From contig CAJXYE010000012.1 of NCBI GenBank assembly GCA_913063325.1, positions 31,769 through 95,768 of the forward strand: a stretch of 64,000 nt of DNA, given 5' to 3'. Below are positions 1 to 10,585 of the stretch, piece by piece (the stretch's first letter is position 1; every line of letters starts with the position of its first letter). The notes below the pieces were generated by a model that ran no database searches, was not told the origin of the DNA, and was given only the letters and a program-made list of their open reading frames with translations. Both the position numbers and the translations under genes were made by a program. The stretch comes from an uncultured Colwellia sp. Lineage in GTDB: Bacteria > Pseudomonadota > Gammaproteobacteria > Enterobacterales > Alteromonadaceae.

Positions 1-78
1 GATGTAATGTATAGCCAATCACGTGATGGTGACTTGCAAGTTATTATCACACCAAAAATTATCAGTGCTGCACAATAA
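1..78 (+). CDS. C-terminal end of a truncated CDS, possibly BamB (outer membrane assembly lipoprotein)
   Basis: Open frame from base 1 to TAA at 76-78 (...DVMYSQSRDGDLQVIITPKIISAAQ*). The bamB guess rests on the common bamB-der gene order and the RDGDLQVI-like end. Confidence 0.45.
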   Translation, partial: DVMYSQSRDGDLQVIITPKIISAAQ

Positions 79-141
79 GCAGTCCTGGTTTAGTTGATTG
101 TTTTTAGTTGATTGTTTTTAATAAAGATCAACTAAAGTTAA

Positions 142-177
142 TAACGGCTCCAATGCAAATTGCATTAGGAGCCGTTA
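142..177. terminator. Intrinsic terminator-like hairpin
   Basis: taacggctcc ... ggagccgtta perfect 10-bp stem with extra pairing aatgcaaattgcatt in the loop, followed by cttgttttt. Confidence 0.75.
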
Positions 178-321
178 CTTGTTTTTAGCAATATCATTTT
201 GAGTAATACTACCTTGGCTAACCAGGTTGAGAGTTTTGCTTTTACTTTTGATATTTAGTTTTTATATTTGTTTGAAAGATTGTGCATTACTCGCTTGCAT
301 AGTTTTTCCTTTGAGGTGCTC

Positions 322-1809
322 ATGCTTCCTGTAGTTGCTCTTGTTGGCCGTCCTAATGTAGGAAAATCAACGTTATTTAACCGTTTAACCCGTAGTCGAG
401 ATGCGCTTGTCGCTGATTACCCTGGTCTAACTCGTGATCGTCAGTATGGTCAAGCTGAAGTAGAAGAACATCCCTTTATTGTTATTGATACCGGTGGTAT
501 TAATGGTGATGAAAAAGGCATTGATGTGAAAATGGCTGAACAGTCGTTGATGGCGATAGAAGAGGCTGATGCAGTACTCTTTTTAGTTGATGCTCGCGAT
601 GGTTTGACTGCGGCAGATCATGGTATTGCTGATCACTTACGTAAACAAAATAAAAAAATATTTGTGGTTGCCAATAAAATTGATGGTATTCATGGTGATT
701 CAGCGGTTGCAGAATTTTACTCGTTAGGCTTAGGCGAGCATGTTCACCAAATTGCAGCTGCTCATGGCCGTGGTGTTACACAACTATTAACACTTGCTTT
801 AACTCCTCATATTGAAGCCTTAGCTAACCCAGTTAAGCCTAAAGTTGAAGGCGAAGAGAATGATGAGTTTTCTGATGATTTTGAGGAGGAGCTTTCTGAA
901 GAAGAGCTTGCTAAAAAATTAGAAGGTGAACCACAAGAAAATGACAAAATAAAGTTAGCGATTATTGGCCGTCCTAATGTAGGAAAGTCCACGCTAACTA
1001 ACCGAATCTTAGGTGAAGAGCGTGTTGTTGTTTACGATATGCCAGGTACCACTCGAGATAGTGTTTATATTCCAATGGAACGTAATGGTCGTGAATATAC
1101 GTTAATCGATACCGCAGGTATTCGTCGCCGTAAAAATGTTACTGATGTAGTAGAGAAATATTCAGTGATTAAAACTTTACGTGCTATTGAAGATGCTAAC
1201 GTTTGTCTTCTTATTATTGATGCTCAAGAAGGTATTAGCGATCAAGATTTAAGCTTACTTGGTTTTATCCTTGAAGCTGGACGTTCACTTGTTTTAGCGG
1301 TCAATAAATGGGATGGCCTAGAAGACCATGAAAAAGATCGTATTAAGACTGAGTTGGATCGTCGCTTAGGTTTTATTGACTTTGCCCGTATTCACTTTAT
1401 CTCTGCTTTACACGGAACGGGTGTAGGTCATTTATATGAATCTGTTGAAGAAGCGTTTGTTTCTGCAACTAAACGTATATCTACGGCAATGGTAACTAAG
1501 ATACTTGATATGGCGGTTTTTGATCATCAGCCTCCTTTACATCAAGGTCGACGTATTAAGCTGAAATATGCCCATGCAGGTGGTTATAATCCACCTATCA
1601 TTATCATTCATGGTAATTCAGCGAAGAAATTACCTATATCTTATAAACGTTATTTAATGAACTACTATCGTAAATCATTAAAAATGATGGGAACTCCTAT
1701 TCGTATTCAATTTAAAGATACCTTGAACCCATTCGCAGGTAAGAAAAAGTTAAATTATACCGAACAGAAGAAAATAGCTCGTGCTACACAGGGTTATAAA
1801 AAAGATTAA
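322..1809 (+). CDS. der: Ribosome biogenesis GTPase Der (EngA)
   Basis: Two tandem GTPase domains ([14 protein letters not shown] and [14 protein letters not shown]), DxxG and NKxD motifs, C-terminal KH-like domain. Likely start is the internal ATG at 322 ([16 protein letters not shown]) rather than 268. Confidence 0.97.
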   Translation: MLPVVALVGRPNVGKSTLFNRLTRSRDALVADYPGLTRDRQYGQAEVEEHPFIVIDTGGINGDEKGIDVKMAEQSLMAIEEADAVLFLVDARDGLTAADHGIADHLRKQNKKIFVVANKIDGIHGDSAVAEFYSLGLGEHVHQIAAAHGRGVTQLLTLALTPHIEALANPVKPKVEGEENDEFSDDFEEELSEEELAKKLEGEPQENDKIKLAIIGRPNVGKSTLTNRILGEERVVVYDMPGTTRDSVYIPMERNGREYTLIDTAGIRRRKNVTDVVEKYSVIKTLRAIEDANVCLLIIDAQEGISDQDLSLLGFILEAGRSLVLAVNKWDGLEDHEKDRIKTELDRRLGFIDFARIHFISALHGTGVGHLYESVEEAFVSATKRISTAMVTKILDMAVFDHQPPLHQGRRIKLKYAHAGGYNPPIIIIHGNSAKKLPISYKRYLMNYYRKSLKMMGTPIRIQFKDTLNPFAGKKKLNYTEQKKIARATQGYKKD

Positions 1810-1817
1810 TACCTATC

Positions 1818-1847
1818 GCAACTTGCTAGTTACCGCTAGCAAGTTGC
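1818..1847. terminator. Hairpin downstream of der
   Basis: gcaacttgctag / ctagcaagttgc perfect 12-bp stem right after the der stop. Confidence 0.65.
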
Positions 1848-1873
1848 AATTTATGCCTTATTTTAATAAGGTG

Positions 1874-2137
1874 TATACTCATGATACTTCAAAATGTCTG
1901 TTTCAGGACGCCTGAGCGATTCATGATCAAGGCGCGTATTTTATTAATGGTTGTTCCCTTAATTACATACGCAACGACGAGCATGATTTACTCAGGCGCC
2001 CCGCAAGGCGAGTTTAAAAGGCTTATATGCCGCGTTATTGATTTCGACAAGGGAACAACCACTCTCTTCAATCAAAGCCTTGCCTTTAAGCCTTTTAATT
2101 CTCGCTGAAACGAGTATTTCGAGGTAACATGAGTATA
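1874..2137. repeat. Long palindromic intergenic repeat, family 1, copy A
   Basis: 5' arm TATACTCATGATACTTCAAAATGTCTGTTTCAG pairs with reverse complement of 3' arm TATACTCATGTTACCTCGAAATACTCGTTTCAG. The inner gcgagtttaaaaggctt...aagccttttaattctcgc hairpin is shared with the copy at 19717-19980. Confidence 0.9.
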
Positions 2138-2182
2138 ACTACGCTCCACATTTTATCTTCCTATGATAGATAGTTGAAAAAT

Positions 2183-2857
2183 ATGGCTGAACAAGCAATC
2201 TTAACTGACCCAACTAAACCATCTGCGCGAAACCTCGCTTTTTTAAAAGCAGGTGCACCGATCACTATTGATATTTCCACCCCCGCCGGACAAAAAAGAA
2301 AGTTTAATACCTACTTTATCGGCTACTTACCAAAAAAATATGTATTAATCGAGTTTCCTGAAGCGTCAAAGCTGGGCAATTTTTCTCAATACATTGGTCA
2401 AGGTACTGTCATTACAGTTCGTGGTCTTATTGAAGGGCGAGATGGTGCTGCAGTTGCTTTCATTAGTAGTGTTAAGCAAACCTTGCAAATACCTTCTCGT
2501 ATTATGGTATTAGATATTCCTAATACCGTGACATTACAACAGTTACGTTCTTCTGTTCGCATTGATACGCAAATCCAAGCCAAAGTTAAAATAGATGATG
2601 TTTACTGGCAAACCACGATGAGCAACCTCTCTGTCGATGGAGGCCAACTTGATATTATTAATGGTGAGAAGCTGGTGTTGGCTGAGAATAAAGTCATTGA
2701 AATTGTCATGGAAAGAAGTGCAGGGGAAAGTTACATAAAATTTAACGCTACCGTTTGTAATATTAAGCAGCAAGTTGATGGCATATCTTTTGGTGTTAAA
2801 TTTAATAAAGTGGGTAAAGAACAGGTGATAGAGTTACTTTATCAAGCATTAATCTGA
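2183..2857 (+). CDS. PilZ-domain / YcgR-like c-di-GMP effector
   Basis: N-terminal YcgR-like flagellar-brake-type domain, then LRSSVRI and NLSVDGG elements resembling PilZ RxxxR and (D/N)xSxxG. ATG at 2183 (MAEQAILTD). Confidence 0.75.
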   Translation: MAEQAILTDPTKPSARNLAFLKAGAPITIDISTPAGQKRKFNTYFIGYLPKKYVLIEFPEASKLGNFSQYIGQGTVITVRGLIEGRDGAAVAFISSVKQTLQIPSRIMVLDIPNTVTLQQLRSSVRIDTQIQAKVKIDDVYWQTTMSNLSVDGGQLDIINGEKLVLAENKVIEIVMERSAGESYIKFNATVCNIKQQVDGISFGVKFNKVGKEQVIELLYQALI

Positions 2858-4282
2858 CACAATGCAGTTTTTTCCTTTTGACTTTGCTTTGTATAATGCA
2901 TCATCAGCACGCTTTAAAACAGTATCGATAGTATCCTCGTTAGTCACTTCCGTTAACCCTAAGCTAATGGTAACTTGTTGTTGATTAGAGCTTAATAAAT
3001 TAGTGCTGTTGGCAACTTTCGAGCGTAATTGTTCAGCAATGATTTGACCTTGATTAATATCGGTGTTGATTAAAAGTATCACAAACTCTTCACCACCCCA
3101 ACGAGCAACAAAGTCACTTTTTCTGATATTATTATTTAATGTCTCAGCCAACGATTTCAGTACTTTATCACCAACATGATGCCCTTTGGTATCGTTAATG
3201 TTTTTGAAGTTATCAACATCAATAAATATCACCGATAACGGATTGTTATTACGTTTTTTGAGTAATGAAAATTGTGCTAATTGTTCATGAAAACTACGTC
3301 TGTTAGGCAGTTCAGTTAGCTCGTCAATACTGGCCAATCGGTCTAGTTTTAAATGAATTTTTTTAACATAAAGTACAATGATCAAACTGATAAGTAAGGT
3401 GATAACAGCAGAGATGAAAATATTGAGGTAAAGAGTTTCTTTCGCTAGCTTGGTGAAGTTATTAACATTGGCTTCAACGATAAGATACAAATCTAATTCT
3501 TCAATATATTTTCTATTGAGTAAGTAAGCCTCACCAGCCTGGTTGTAATCAAAAACCTGACTGCCCTTGCCTATGATATCAGGCAGTTGATTTGCTAATT
3601 CAGGGATGTCGCTAAGGTTCTGTAACTTATTGACACTTTGTTCAGCAATCACTACTTTGCCCTTTTCGTCGACAAAATAAACAGAAAACTGATAGCGTTG
3701 CCTAAATATCTTAAGCATATCATTGATGTAAGAGGTTTTGAGCCCTATACCTGTAGCCCCGATCATATGATAATCACTATCAAGGATTTTATGGTTGATA
3801 AACATGATCAGTTCGCTGCCCATATGGGTATTATAATCAATGTTGATTTCGTTTAACTCAGGAGCTTTTTGAAAGTCAAAATACCATTGGTTATTAGGGG
3901 TGTTTTTATCAACAGTATCTAACATTCCTTTGGCTGTGTAGTAGCTTTTACTTTTTTCAGAGACTAAAAAAGCGGTGAACATTTGATATTTATTTTGAAT
4001 CGTTTCTAAGTAACGTACAATTTGTTGCACGTCATCTTCTTCATGTGATAGCCAGTCGATCAAAAAGGTATCGTGCGCCATCATCGAGGCAATGAGGTTA
4101 GGCTCGATTATATTTTTCTGAATTTCAGTATATATATTATCTATAGTGAGCGGCAGGGCGCTATTTTTTAATTGTTCACGAGTTGTTTCCATCGAGGTTA
4201 AATAGTTAATTACCGTTAAGGTGGTAGACAAGGTAAAAACTAGGGTAGTGATAATAAAAACAATTCGGTAATTAAAACGCAT
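2849..4282 (-). CDS. Sensor diguanylate cyclase (periplasmic Cache-like domain + GGDEF)
   Basis: RWGGEEFVILL (GGEEF active site), DVDNFKNINDTKGHHVGD, two TM segments flanking a ~250 aa extracytoplasmic region. Confidence 0.92.
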   Translation of the reverse strand: MRFNYRIVFIITTLVFTLSTTLTVINYLTSMETTREQLKNSALPLTIDNIYTEIQKNIIEPNLIASMMAHDTFLIDWLSHEEDDVQQIVRYLETIQNKYQMFTAFLVSEKSKSYYTAKGMLDTVDKNTPNNQWYFDFQKAPELNEINIDYNTHMGSELIMFINHKILDSDYHMIGATGIGLKTSYINDMLKIFRQRYQFSVYFVDEKGKVVIAEQSVNKLQNLSDIPELANQLPDIIGKGSQVFDYNQAGEAYLLNRKYIEELDLYLIVEANVNNFTKLAKETLYLNIFISAVITLLISLIIVLYVKKIHLKLDRLASIDELTELPNRRSFHEQLAQFSLLKKRNNNPLSVIFIDVDNFKNINDTKGHHVGDKVLKSLAETLNNNIRKSDFVARWGGEEFVILLINTDINQGQIIAEQLRSKVANSTNLLSSNQQQVTISLGLTEVTNEDTIDTVLKRADDALYKAKSKGKNCIVSD

Positions 4283-4455
4283 AATTAAGCAGTATTAGTA
4301 AATATCTAATGAAATCATAACAGTTAATTACCTTTATATCTAAATATCTAAGTATTTTGAAGTGACTTTGATAGCAGCAAGCTTTACTGAGTAGGCTTAG
4401 TCGCATTAAGTTTCAGCGAGGTCGTAAAAGATGAAATTGTATTTTTAAAATAAAA

Positions 4456-4480
4456 AAAAGCACCATTCAATGGTGCTTTT
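4456..4480. terminator. Bidirectional terminator hairpin
   Basis: aaaagcacca ttcaa tggtgctttt perfect stem with flanking A/T runs. Confidence 0.75.
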
Positions 4481-4533
4481 AATAGTATAAATCATAAAGA
4501 TAAATACTTTATCGCATTAATTAACGCTAATGA

Positions 4534-4733
4534 TTAAGCTGATTTTTTAGCTTTACGGCTAAATACAAAACCAGTAATAGCTAAGCCTAAAAAAGCGATA
4601 GAAGTAGGCTCAGGCACGTTAACGATAGGTACGTTAGGAGTGTTATCGTATGTATAAGTTACCTCAAGCAGCAGAATCAATTAGGGTAGTAAATAATGGT
4701 TGGCCGCCATCAGCAATATTAATGATAGTGGTG
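4534..4733 (-). pseudogene. Remnant of a PEP-CTERM anchored secreted protein (frameshifted, N-terminus lost)
   Basis: Minus strand reads ...LEVTYTYDNTPNVPIVNVPEPTSIAFLGLAITGFVFSRKAKKSA*, a canonical PEP + TM + basic tail. Just upstream, another frame reads IINIADGGQPLFTTLIDSAA*, as if one frameshift split the gene. No start found before xseA. Confidence 0.7.
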
Positions 4734-6068
4734 TTATATCACCCGCGCACTTAAGCGCCCATCACTAAGCTGTAAGCTGATTTCTTCGTCAGGAGAAAGT
4801 TGTGCAACTTTAGTGACGACTTCGTTTTTACTATTACGGGTAACACTATAACCCCTTGCAATTGTCGCTAGGGGGCTAACAAGCTGTAATTGTTCAATTA
4901 CGTGCACAAAGCTTTCACTTTTATGTTGTAACGCATTTTGCATCGCTTGTATGATCCTATGCTCACTTTGGCTTATGTGCTGTTGCTGTAATTGAATGTT
5001 TTTTATCGGTGATTGTTGTAATAGTCTTTGACTAAGCTGGGAGGGTTCACTCTTTATATGCAACATACTACGTTTTATCGCTTGTTTTAAACGTAGAGCT
5101 AATTCGTCAGCTTTTTGCTGCTGCAATTGTAATTGCTGTTCAGGGTGAACTTGCGACAAGCGGTGCTGAAAATAGTCTTGTTTACTCGTTAAAGAAGCTA
5201 ACTTCCCTTGATGGGCTTTTATCAGGCGTTGTTTAAGCATTAATACTTGATTCAGTAACTCACTACTATCACTAGATACTAACTCGGCTGCAGCGGACGG
5301 TGTAGGGGCACGTAAATCGGCGACATAATCACTTAGCGTAGTATCAATTTCATGACCCACAGCGCTAATGATAGGTAATACACTTTGATAAATAGCATGA
5401 ACGACACTTTCTTCATTAAATGGCCATAAATCTTCTAATGAACCACCTCCTCGACCAACAATGAGTACATCACACTCTTTACGGATGTTGGCAGTCTCAA
5501 TAGCATGACAAATATCACCCTTTGCATATTCTCCTTGAACAAGAGCAGGATAGATAATTGCTTTTATATTGGGGTTTCGGCGTTTAAGTACTGATAAAAT
5601 ATCTTTAACAGCTGCGCCAGTAGGAGAGGTTACTATACCAACGCAGGCAATGTGTTTAGGTAGTGGTTTTTTATTGGCTAAATCAAAGAGTCCTTTAGCG
5701 TTTAAGCTGTTTTTAAGCTGCTCGTATTGCTGACGAAGCATACCTGTGCCAGCATCTTCCATATGTTCAATGATTAATTGAAAATCACCTCGAGGTTCAT
5801 ACAAAGAAACTTTTGCTCGAACCAATACTTGTTGGCCATTAGAGGGAGAGGCACCAGTACTTAATCGTACGCGCCTATTACTGCCTTTAAACATGGCACA
5901 TTTAACTTGTGACTTTGCATCTTTTAATGACAAGTACCAATGACCCGAGCCAGCAGCAATAAAATTAGATATTTCACCAGTTAACCAGACAGTATTTAGT
6001 TCACTTTCTAAAATGAAGCGCACTTTTCTCGTTAATTCGCTAATTTGTAAAATATGCTGTTGGGTCAT
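4734..6068 (-). CDS. xseA: Exodeoxyribonuclease VII large subunit
   Basis: N-terminal OB fold (VWLTGEISNFIAAGSGHWYLSLKDAKSQVKCAMF), GRGGGSLEDLWPFNEE, AVGHEIDTTLSDYVADLRAPTPSAAAEL. Confidence 0.97.
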   Translation of the reverse strand: MTQQHILQISELTRKVRFILESELNTVWLTGEISNFIAAGSGHWYLSLKDAKSQVKCAMFKGSNRRVRLSTGASPSNGQQVLVRAKVSLYEPRGDFQLIIEHMEDAGTGMLRQQYEQLKNSLNAKGLFDLANKKPLPKHIACVGIVTSPTGAAVKDILSVLKRRNPNIKAIIYPALVQGEYAKGDICHAIETANIRKECDVLIVGRGGGSLEDLWPFNEESVVHAIYQSVLPIISAVGHEIDTTLSDYVADLRAPTPSAAAELVSSDSSELLNQVLMLKQRLIKAHQGKLASLTSKQDYFQHRLSQVHPEQQLQLQQQKADELALRLKQAIKRSMLHIKSEPSQLSQRLLQQSPIKNIQLQQQHISQSEHRIIQAMQNALQHKSESFVHVIEQLQLVSPLATIARGYSVTRNSKNEVVTKVAQLSPDEEISLQLSDGRLSARVI

Positions 6069-6424
6069 AATGCCGAGGTAATGTTTTTTAGTATTGATAG
6101 GCAGCTAGTATATCAAGTCTATTAAAATAATATCGAACTCATCATGATAATATCATAAGCCTCACCTCTAGTGTTTAGCGACTTTTTTAACTTTTTATAC
6201 TTTCTTGTCATACAGCTATTTAGTTGACATACCTGTCAATAATTAGCGTTTTTGACGTTAAATCAAATTATATTCTAATAAAAAATGTATTTCGGCACTA
6301 TTTTTGCGTTGTTTTATAGCGAGTTGATAAAATTTATAAAAATAGGTTTACCTAAAACAATAAAACGGTTAAAATTCTGCCGCAATATTCACTCCCTAAC
6401 CAACCTTTTTAGAGAGATGTTGCG

Positions 6425-7897
6425 ATGCTAAGAATTGCCCAAGAAGCTTTAACTTTTGATGATGTATTACTTGTACCTGCTCATTCAAAAGTACTCCCAC
6501 ACACGGCTGATTTAAAAACTAAATTAACCCGTAAAATTGATTTGAATGTACCTTTGGTTTCTGCGTCTATGGACACAGTAACAGAAGCACGCCTAGCGAT
6601 TAAGCTAGCGCAAGAAGGCGGTTTAGGTTTTATTCATAAAAATATGACCATTGCAGAACAAGCGAAAAACGTTTGTAAAGTAAAGAAATATGAAAGTGGT
6701 ATTGTTTCAGATCCTGTCACAGTAAGTACGGACTTTACTATTGAACAAGTCATGCACAAAGCTGATGACTTAGGTTTTTCAGGTTTTCCTGTTGTTGATG
6801 ATAAAAACAATCTAGTCGGTATCATTACTGGCCGTGATTTACGTTTTGAAACAGACTTAACTAAATCAGTTTCTTCACTTATGACAGTGAAAGAAGACTT
6901 AATCACGGTGACAGAAGGTGCTGCACGTGAAGAAATTTTGGGCTTAATGCATACTAACCGTATTGAAAAAATATTAGTGGTAGATGATGCCTTTAAGTTA
7001 GTCGGTCTTATCACAGCAAAAGATTACCAAAAGGCTGAGAAAAAGCCTGATGCGTGTAAAGATGAGTTAGGTCGCTTACGTGTTGGTGCTGCTGTTGGTG
7101 TTGGCGCAGGAACTGACGAGCGTATTGATGCATTAGTTACTGCCGGTGTTGATGTTTTATTAATTGATACCTCCCATGGTCACTCTCAAGGGGTTATTGA
7201 CCGTGTAAGTGAAACCCGCCAAAAATACCCAGATTTACAAATCATTGCAGGTAACGTTGCAACAGCTGCAGGCGCAAAAGCATTAGCCGATGTTGGTGTT
7301 GATGCAGTTAAAGTCGGCATAGGCCCTGGTTCAATTTGTACTACGCGTATTGTTACCGGTGTTGGTGTGCCACAATTAACCGCTATTTCAAATGCGGTAG
7401 AAGCATTAAAGGGCACAGGCATTCCTGTTATCGCGGATGGTGGTATACGTTTCTCAGGTGATATTGCGAAAGCACTTGTCGCGGGCGCACACTGTGTCAT
7501 GGTTGGTAGTATGTTCGCTGGTACTGAAGAGTCACCAGGTGAAGTTGAGCTTTACCAAGGTCGTTACTACAAATCTTATCGAGGCATGGGCTCTTTAGGT
7601 GCTATGGCTCAAAAAGATGGTTCAAGTGATCGTTACTTCCAAAAAACTGATGGTGAAGCAGATAAATTAGTACCAGAAGGTATTGAAGGGCGCGTTGCTT
7701 ATAAAGGCCCAGTTTCAGCTATAATTCATCAGCAAATGGGTGGTATACGTTCATCAATGGGCTTGACCGGTTGTGCCACTATTGAAGAAATGCGTACTAA
7801 ACCACAATTTATGAAAATTACATCAGCGGGCATGGGCGAGTCGCATGTACATGATGTGACTATCACCAAAGAAGCACCTAACTATCGTATGGGCTAG
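6425..7897 (+). CDS. guaB: Inosine-5'-monophosphate dehydrogenase
   Basis: [12 protein letters not shown], tandem CBS domains, [22 protein letters not shown] active-site loop, [10 protein letters not shown]. Confidence 0.98.
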   Translation: MLRIAQEALTFDDVLLVPAHSKVLPHTADLKTKLTRKIDLNVPLVSASMDTVTEARLAIKLAQEGGLGFIHKNMTIAEQAKNVCKVKKYESGIVSDPVTVSTDFTIEQVMHKADDLGFSGFPVVDDKNNLVGIITGRDLRFETDLTKSVSSLMTVKEDLITVTEGAAREEILGLMHTNRIEKILVVDDAFKLVGLITAKDYQKAEKKPDACKDELGRLRVGAAVGVGAGTDERIDALVTAGVDVLLIDTSHGHSQGVIDRVSETRQKYPDLQIIAGNVATAAGAKALADVGVDAVKVGIGPGSICTTRIVTGVGVPQLTAISNAVEALKGTGIPVIADGGIRFSGDIAKALVAGAHCVMVGSMFAGTEESPGEVELYQGRYYKSYRGMGSLGAMAQKDGSSDRYFQKTDGEADKLVPEGIEGRVAYKGPVSAIIHQQMGGIRSSMGLTGCATIEEMRTKPQFMKITSAGMGESHVHDVTITKEAPNYRMG

Positions 7898-7987
7898 TTT
7901 TACTTTGTATTTTGCACGATAAGGGCATCAGAAGTGCTCATTGACTAACGTCAACTCTGCGCTTCTTTTTTCTTATCGAGTAAAACT
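7896..7987. repeat. Long hairpin, family 2, copy 1 (after guaB)
   Basis: Outer agttttact / agtaaaact, middle cgataag / cttatcg, tip ctcattgactaacgtcaactctgcgc; core shared with 9708-9827. Confidence 0.7.
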
Positions 7988-8046
7988 ACTTTGTAAAACC
8001 ATTATTGGTTGCTTTCTAAAGACGTAATAGTAAAAGAAATTTTGTC

Positions 8047-8077
8047 AGGCTGAACTATGAGTTAATTAGTTCAGCCT
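8047..8077. terminator. Hairpin between guaB and guaA
   Basis: aggctgaact ... agttcagcct stem followed by gtttattta. Confidence 0.6.
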
Positions 8078-8131
8078 GTTTATTTATATATAGCTCTAAA
8101 TTAATGAGCCGCTAAAGGTAGGAAAACACAC

Positions 8132-9709
8132 ATGAGCAAAGACATTCATGACCACCGCATACTAATATTAGATTTTGGTTCTCAGTACACTCAACTTATT
8201 GCACGTCGCGTACGTGAAATTGGTGTTTACTGTGAGCTTTGGTCTTGGGACGTAACTGAAGAGCAAATTAAAGGCTTTAACCCAACAGGTATTATTCTTG
8301 CTGGTGGTCCAGAGTCTGTAACTGAAGAAAATTCTCCTCGCGCTCCTGAATATGTTTACACTGCAGGCGTACCTGTATTAGGTATCTGTTACGGCATGCA
8401 GACTATGGCTGAGCAACTTGGCGGTGGTGTTGAAAGTTCGAGTCATAAAGAATTTGGTTATGCAGCAGTTGAGTTAATTGCAAAATCAGCATTATTCAAC
8501 AAAGTTGAAGACAGCATTGGTGATAACGGTAATGCGTTACTTGACGTTTGGATGAGCCATGGCGATAAAGTGTCAGCGATCCCTGAAGGCTTTGTAACTG
8601 TTGCACAAACACCAAGTTGTGCTTTTGGCGCAATGGCCAACGAAGATAAGCAATTTTACGGCGTTCAGTTCCACCCAGAAGTGACTCATACTAAACAAGG
8701 TTTACGTATTTTAGAAAACTTTGTTGTTGATATCTGTAAATGTGAAAAGTTATGGACTTCAGCATCTATCATTGATGATGCTGTTGCTAAAATGAAAGAG
8801 CAAGTAGGTGACGACGAAGTTATTCTTGGTCTTTCTGGCGGCGTAGATTCATCTGTTGTGGCGATGTTATTACAACGTGCAATTGGCGATAAGCTTACTT
8901 GTGTATTTGTTGATAATGGTTTACTTCGTTTAGACGAAGGTCAGCAAGTAATGGATATGTTTGGTGATCATTTTGGTTTAAATATCATTAAGATTGATGC
9001 TGAAGATCGTTTCCTTGATCGTTTAGCTGGGACAAGTGAGCCAGAAGCGAAACGTAAAATTATCGGTAATGTATTTATTGATGTTTTTGAAGAAGAGTCT
9101 AACAAATTAGAAAATGCTAAATGGTTAGCGCAAGGTACGATTTACCCTGATGTGATTGAATCAGCAGCTTCAGCTACTGGTAAAGCACATGTAATCAAAT
9201 CTCATCATAACGTTGGTGGATTACCAGATTACATGAAGTTAGGCTTAGTAGAGCCATTACGTGAATTGTTTAAAGATGAAGTACGTAAAATTGGTCTAGA
9301 GCTAGGTTTACCTTACGATATGCTTTATCGTCACCCGTTCCCTGGGCCAGGTCTAGGTGTACGTATTTTAGGCGAAGTGAAAAAAGAATATGCTGACTTA
9401 TTACGTCGTGCAGATGCTATTTTCATTGAAGAGCTTCACAAGCATGACTTATACACCAAAGTTAGCCAAGCATTTACCGTATTTTTACCCGTTAAATCGG
9501 TAGGCGTTATGGGTGATGCACGTAAATATGATTGGGTTGTCTCTTTACGTTGTGTTGAAACAATCGACTTTATGACCGCGCGCTGGTCACATTTACCATA
9601 CGATTTCTTAGGGTTAGTTTCTAACCGTATCATCAACGAAATTGAAGGTATTTCACGCGTAGTTTACGATATATCTGGAAAACCACCTGCGACAATAGAG
9701 TGGGAATAA
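8132..9709 (+). CDS. guaA: GMP synthase (glutamine-hydrolysing)
   Basis: GATase domain ([15 protein letters not shown]), ATP pyrophosphatase [15 protein letters not shown]-terminus [13 protein letters not shown]. Confidence 0.98.
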   Translation: MSKDIHDHRILILDFGSQYTQLIARRVREIGVYCELWSWDVTEEQIKGFNPTGIILAGGPESVTEENSPRAPEYVYTAGVPVLGICYGMQTMAEQLGGGVESSSHKEFGYAAVELIAKSALFNKVEDSIGDNGNALLDVWMSHGDKVSAIPEGFVTVAQTPSCAFGAMANEDKQFYGVQFHPEVTHTKQGLRILENFVVDICKCEKLWTSASIIDDAVAKMKEQVGDDEVILGLSGGVDSSVVAMLLQRAIGDKLTCVFVDNGLLRLDEGQQVMDMFGDHFGLNIIKIDAEDRFLDRLAGTSEPEAKRKIIGNVFIDVFEEESNKLENAKWLAQGTIYPDVIESAASATGKAHVIKSHHNVGGLPDYMKLGLVEPLRELFKDEVRKIGLELGLPYDMLYRHPFPGPGLGVRILGEVKKEYADLLRRADAIFIEELHKHDLYTKVSQAFTVFLPVKSVGVMGDARKYDWVVSLRCVETIDFMTARWSHLPYDFLGLVSNRIINEIEGISRVVYDISGKPPATIEWE

Positions 9710-9827
9710 TTTAGTTTTAGACTAGTTAAATCAAACAACTTCGTTGTCGAAGGTACTCACTGACTAACGTCAGCTCCGTGCATTCTCCTAGAATTTGATT
9801 GATTTTCCGTCGCCTAATAACTAAATT
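9708..9827. repeat. Long hairpin, family 2, copy 2 (after guaA)
   Basis: Outer aatttagtt / aactaaatt perfect; tip ctcactgactaacgtcagctccgtgc matches the guaB-downstream copy. Confidence 0.65.
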
Positions 9828-9853
9828 CAGCGCTTAAAGAATATATTTTTGAT

Positions 9854-9889
9854 AAAGCCCCAAGGTTGAGAAACGTTGGGGCTTTTTTT
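9854..9889 (+). terminator. Intrinsic terminator
   Basis: aaagccccaa ... ttggggctttttttt stem with T-run. Confidence 0.8.
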
Positions 9890-10034
9890 AACCATAACCC
9901 AACAAGGAGCTCAAACTAGTTGGGGTTTTAGCAAAGCTGTTGAGCCTTTTTTTTCTGAGCATATGACTATATGTGATGAAAGAAAATGCGATAACAATGC
10001 CGCTAAAATTTCAAATAGGAAGAGCCTATACACA

Positions 10035-10382
10035 ATGATAACTAGATTAGAAACTAAGCCAAGAATGAGTCGCATAGTTAAGCATAACGGCACTGTTTAC
10101 TTATGTGGTCAAGTAGCGGCTGATGCCACTAAAGACATCACTGAGCAAACTCAAACCATGCTTGATAAAGTTGATGCACTTTTAATGCAAGCAGGTAGCG
10201 ATAGAGAGCATATCTTATCGGCGACTATCTACGTTAAAGACATGAGCTACTTCGCTGAGATGAATGCAGTATGGGATGCTTGGGTACCAGAAGGGTATGC
10301 ACCAGCACGTGCTTGTGTTGCAGCTAAAATGGCGCGCGAAGCTTTGTTAGTTGAAATTTCAGTGGTTGCTGCACAAATATAA
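10035..10382 (+). CDS. RidA/YjgF/YER057c-family protein
   Basis: [52 protein letters not shown]...PARACVAA. Likely start 10035 ([15 protein letters not shown]); the ORF-track N-terminal extension runs through terminator sequence. Confidence 0.9.
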   Translation: MITRLETKPRMSRIVKHNGTVYLCGQVAADATKDITEQTQTMLDKVDALLMQAGSDREHILSATIYVKDMSYFAEMNAVWDAWVPEGYAPARACVAAKMAREALLVEISVVAAQI

Positions 10383-10585
10383 CTACTGACGATACTTCGC
10401 TTTACACTAAAGCGGAGTAACTTCCCTCAATGACACTATCCCCCAATATCTTAAATACATCAATTTTAGCTTGAATCTTTGACTGTCAAAGCAGTAACAC
10501 AGTATATTACCGCCAATTGAGCTGGCATATAATTATGTGCAAACAAATAACAATAATAAAAGCTATTACTGCTACAGGAAATCAA

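Noticed and set aside
1881-2108. 75-aa ORF on the + strand
   Set aside because: Lies wholly inside the family 1 palindromic repeat (copy A); no RBS or protein-like domain, and the sequence is explained by the repeat.
6634-7500. Antisense ORFs inside guaB (126 aa and 104 aa)
   Set aside because: Shadow ORFs opposite a strongly conserved coding gene; low-complexity translations without domain features.
9876-10034. N-terminal extension of the RidA ORF
   Set aside because: Runs through terminator-like sequence and adds non-homologous residues; the 10035 start gives a normal RidA N-terminus.
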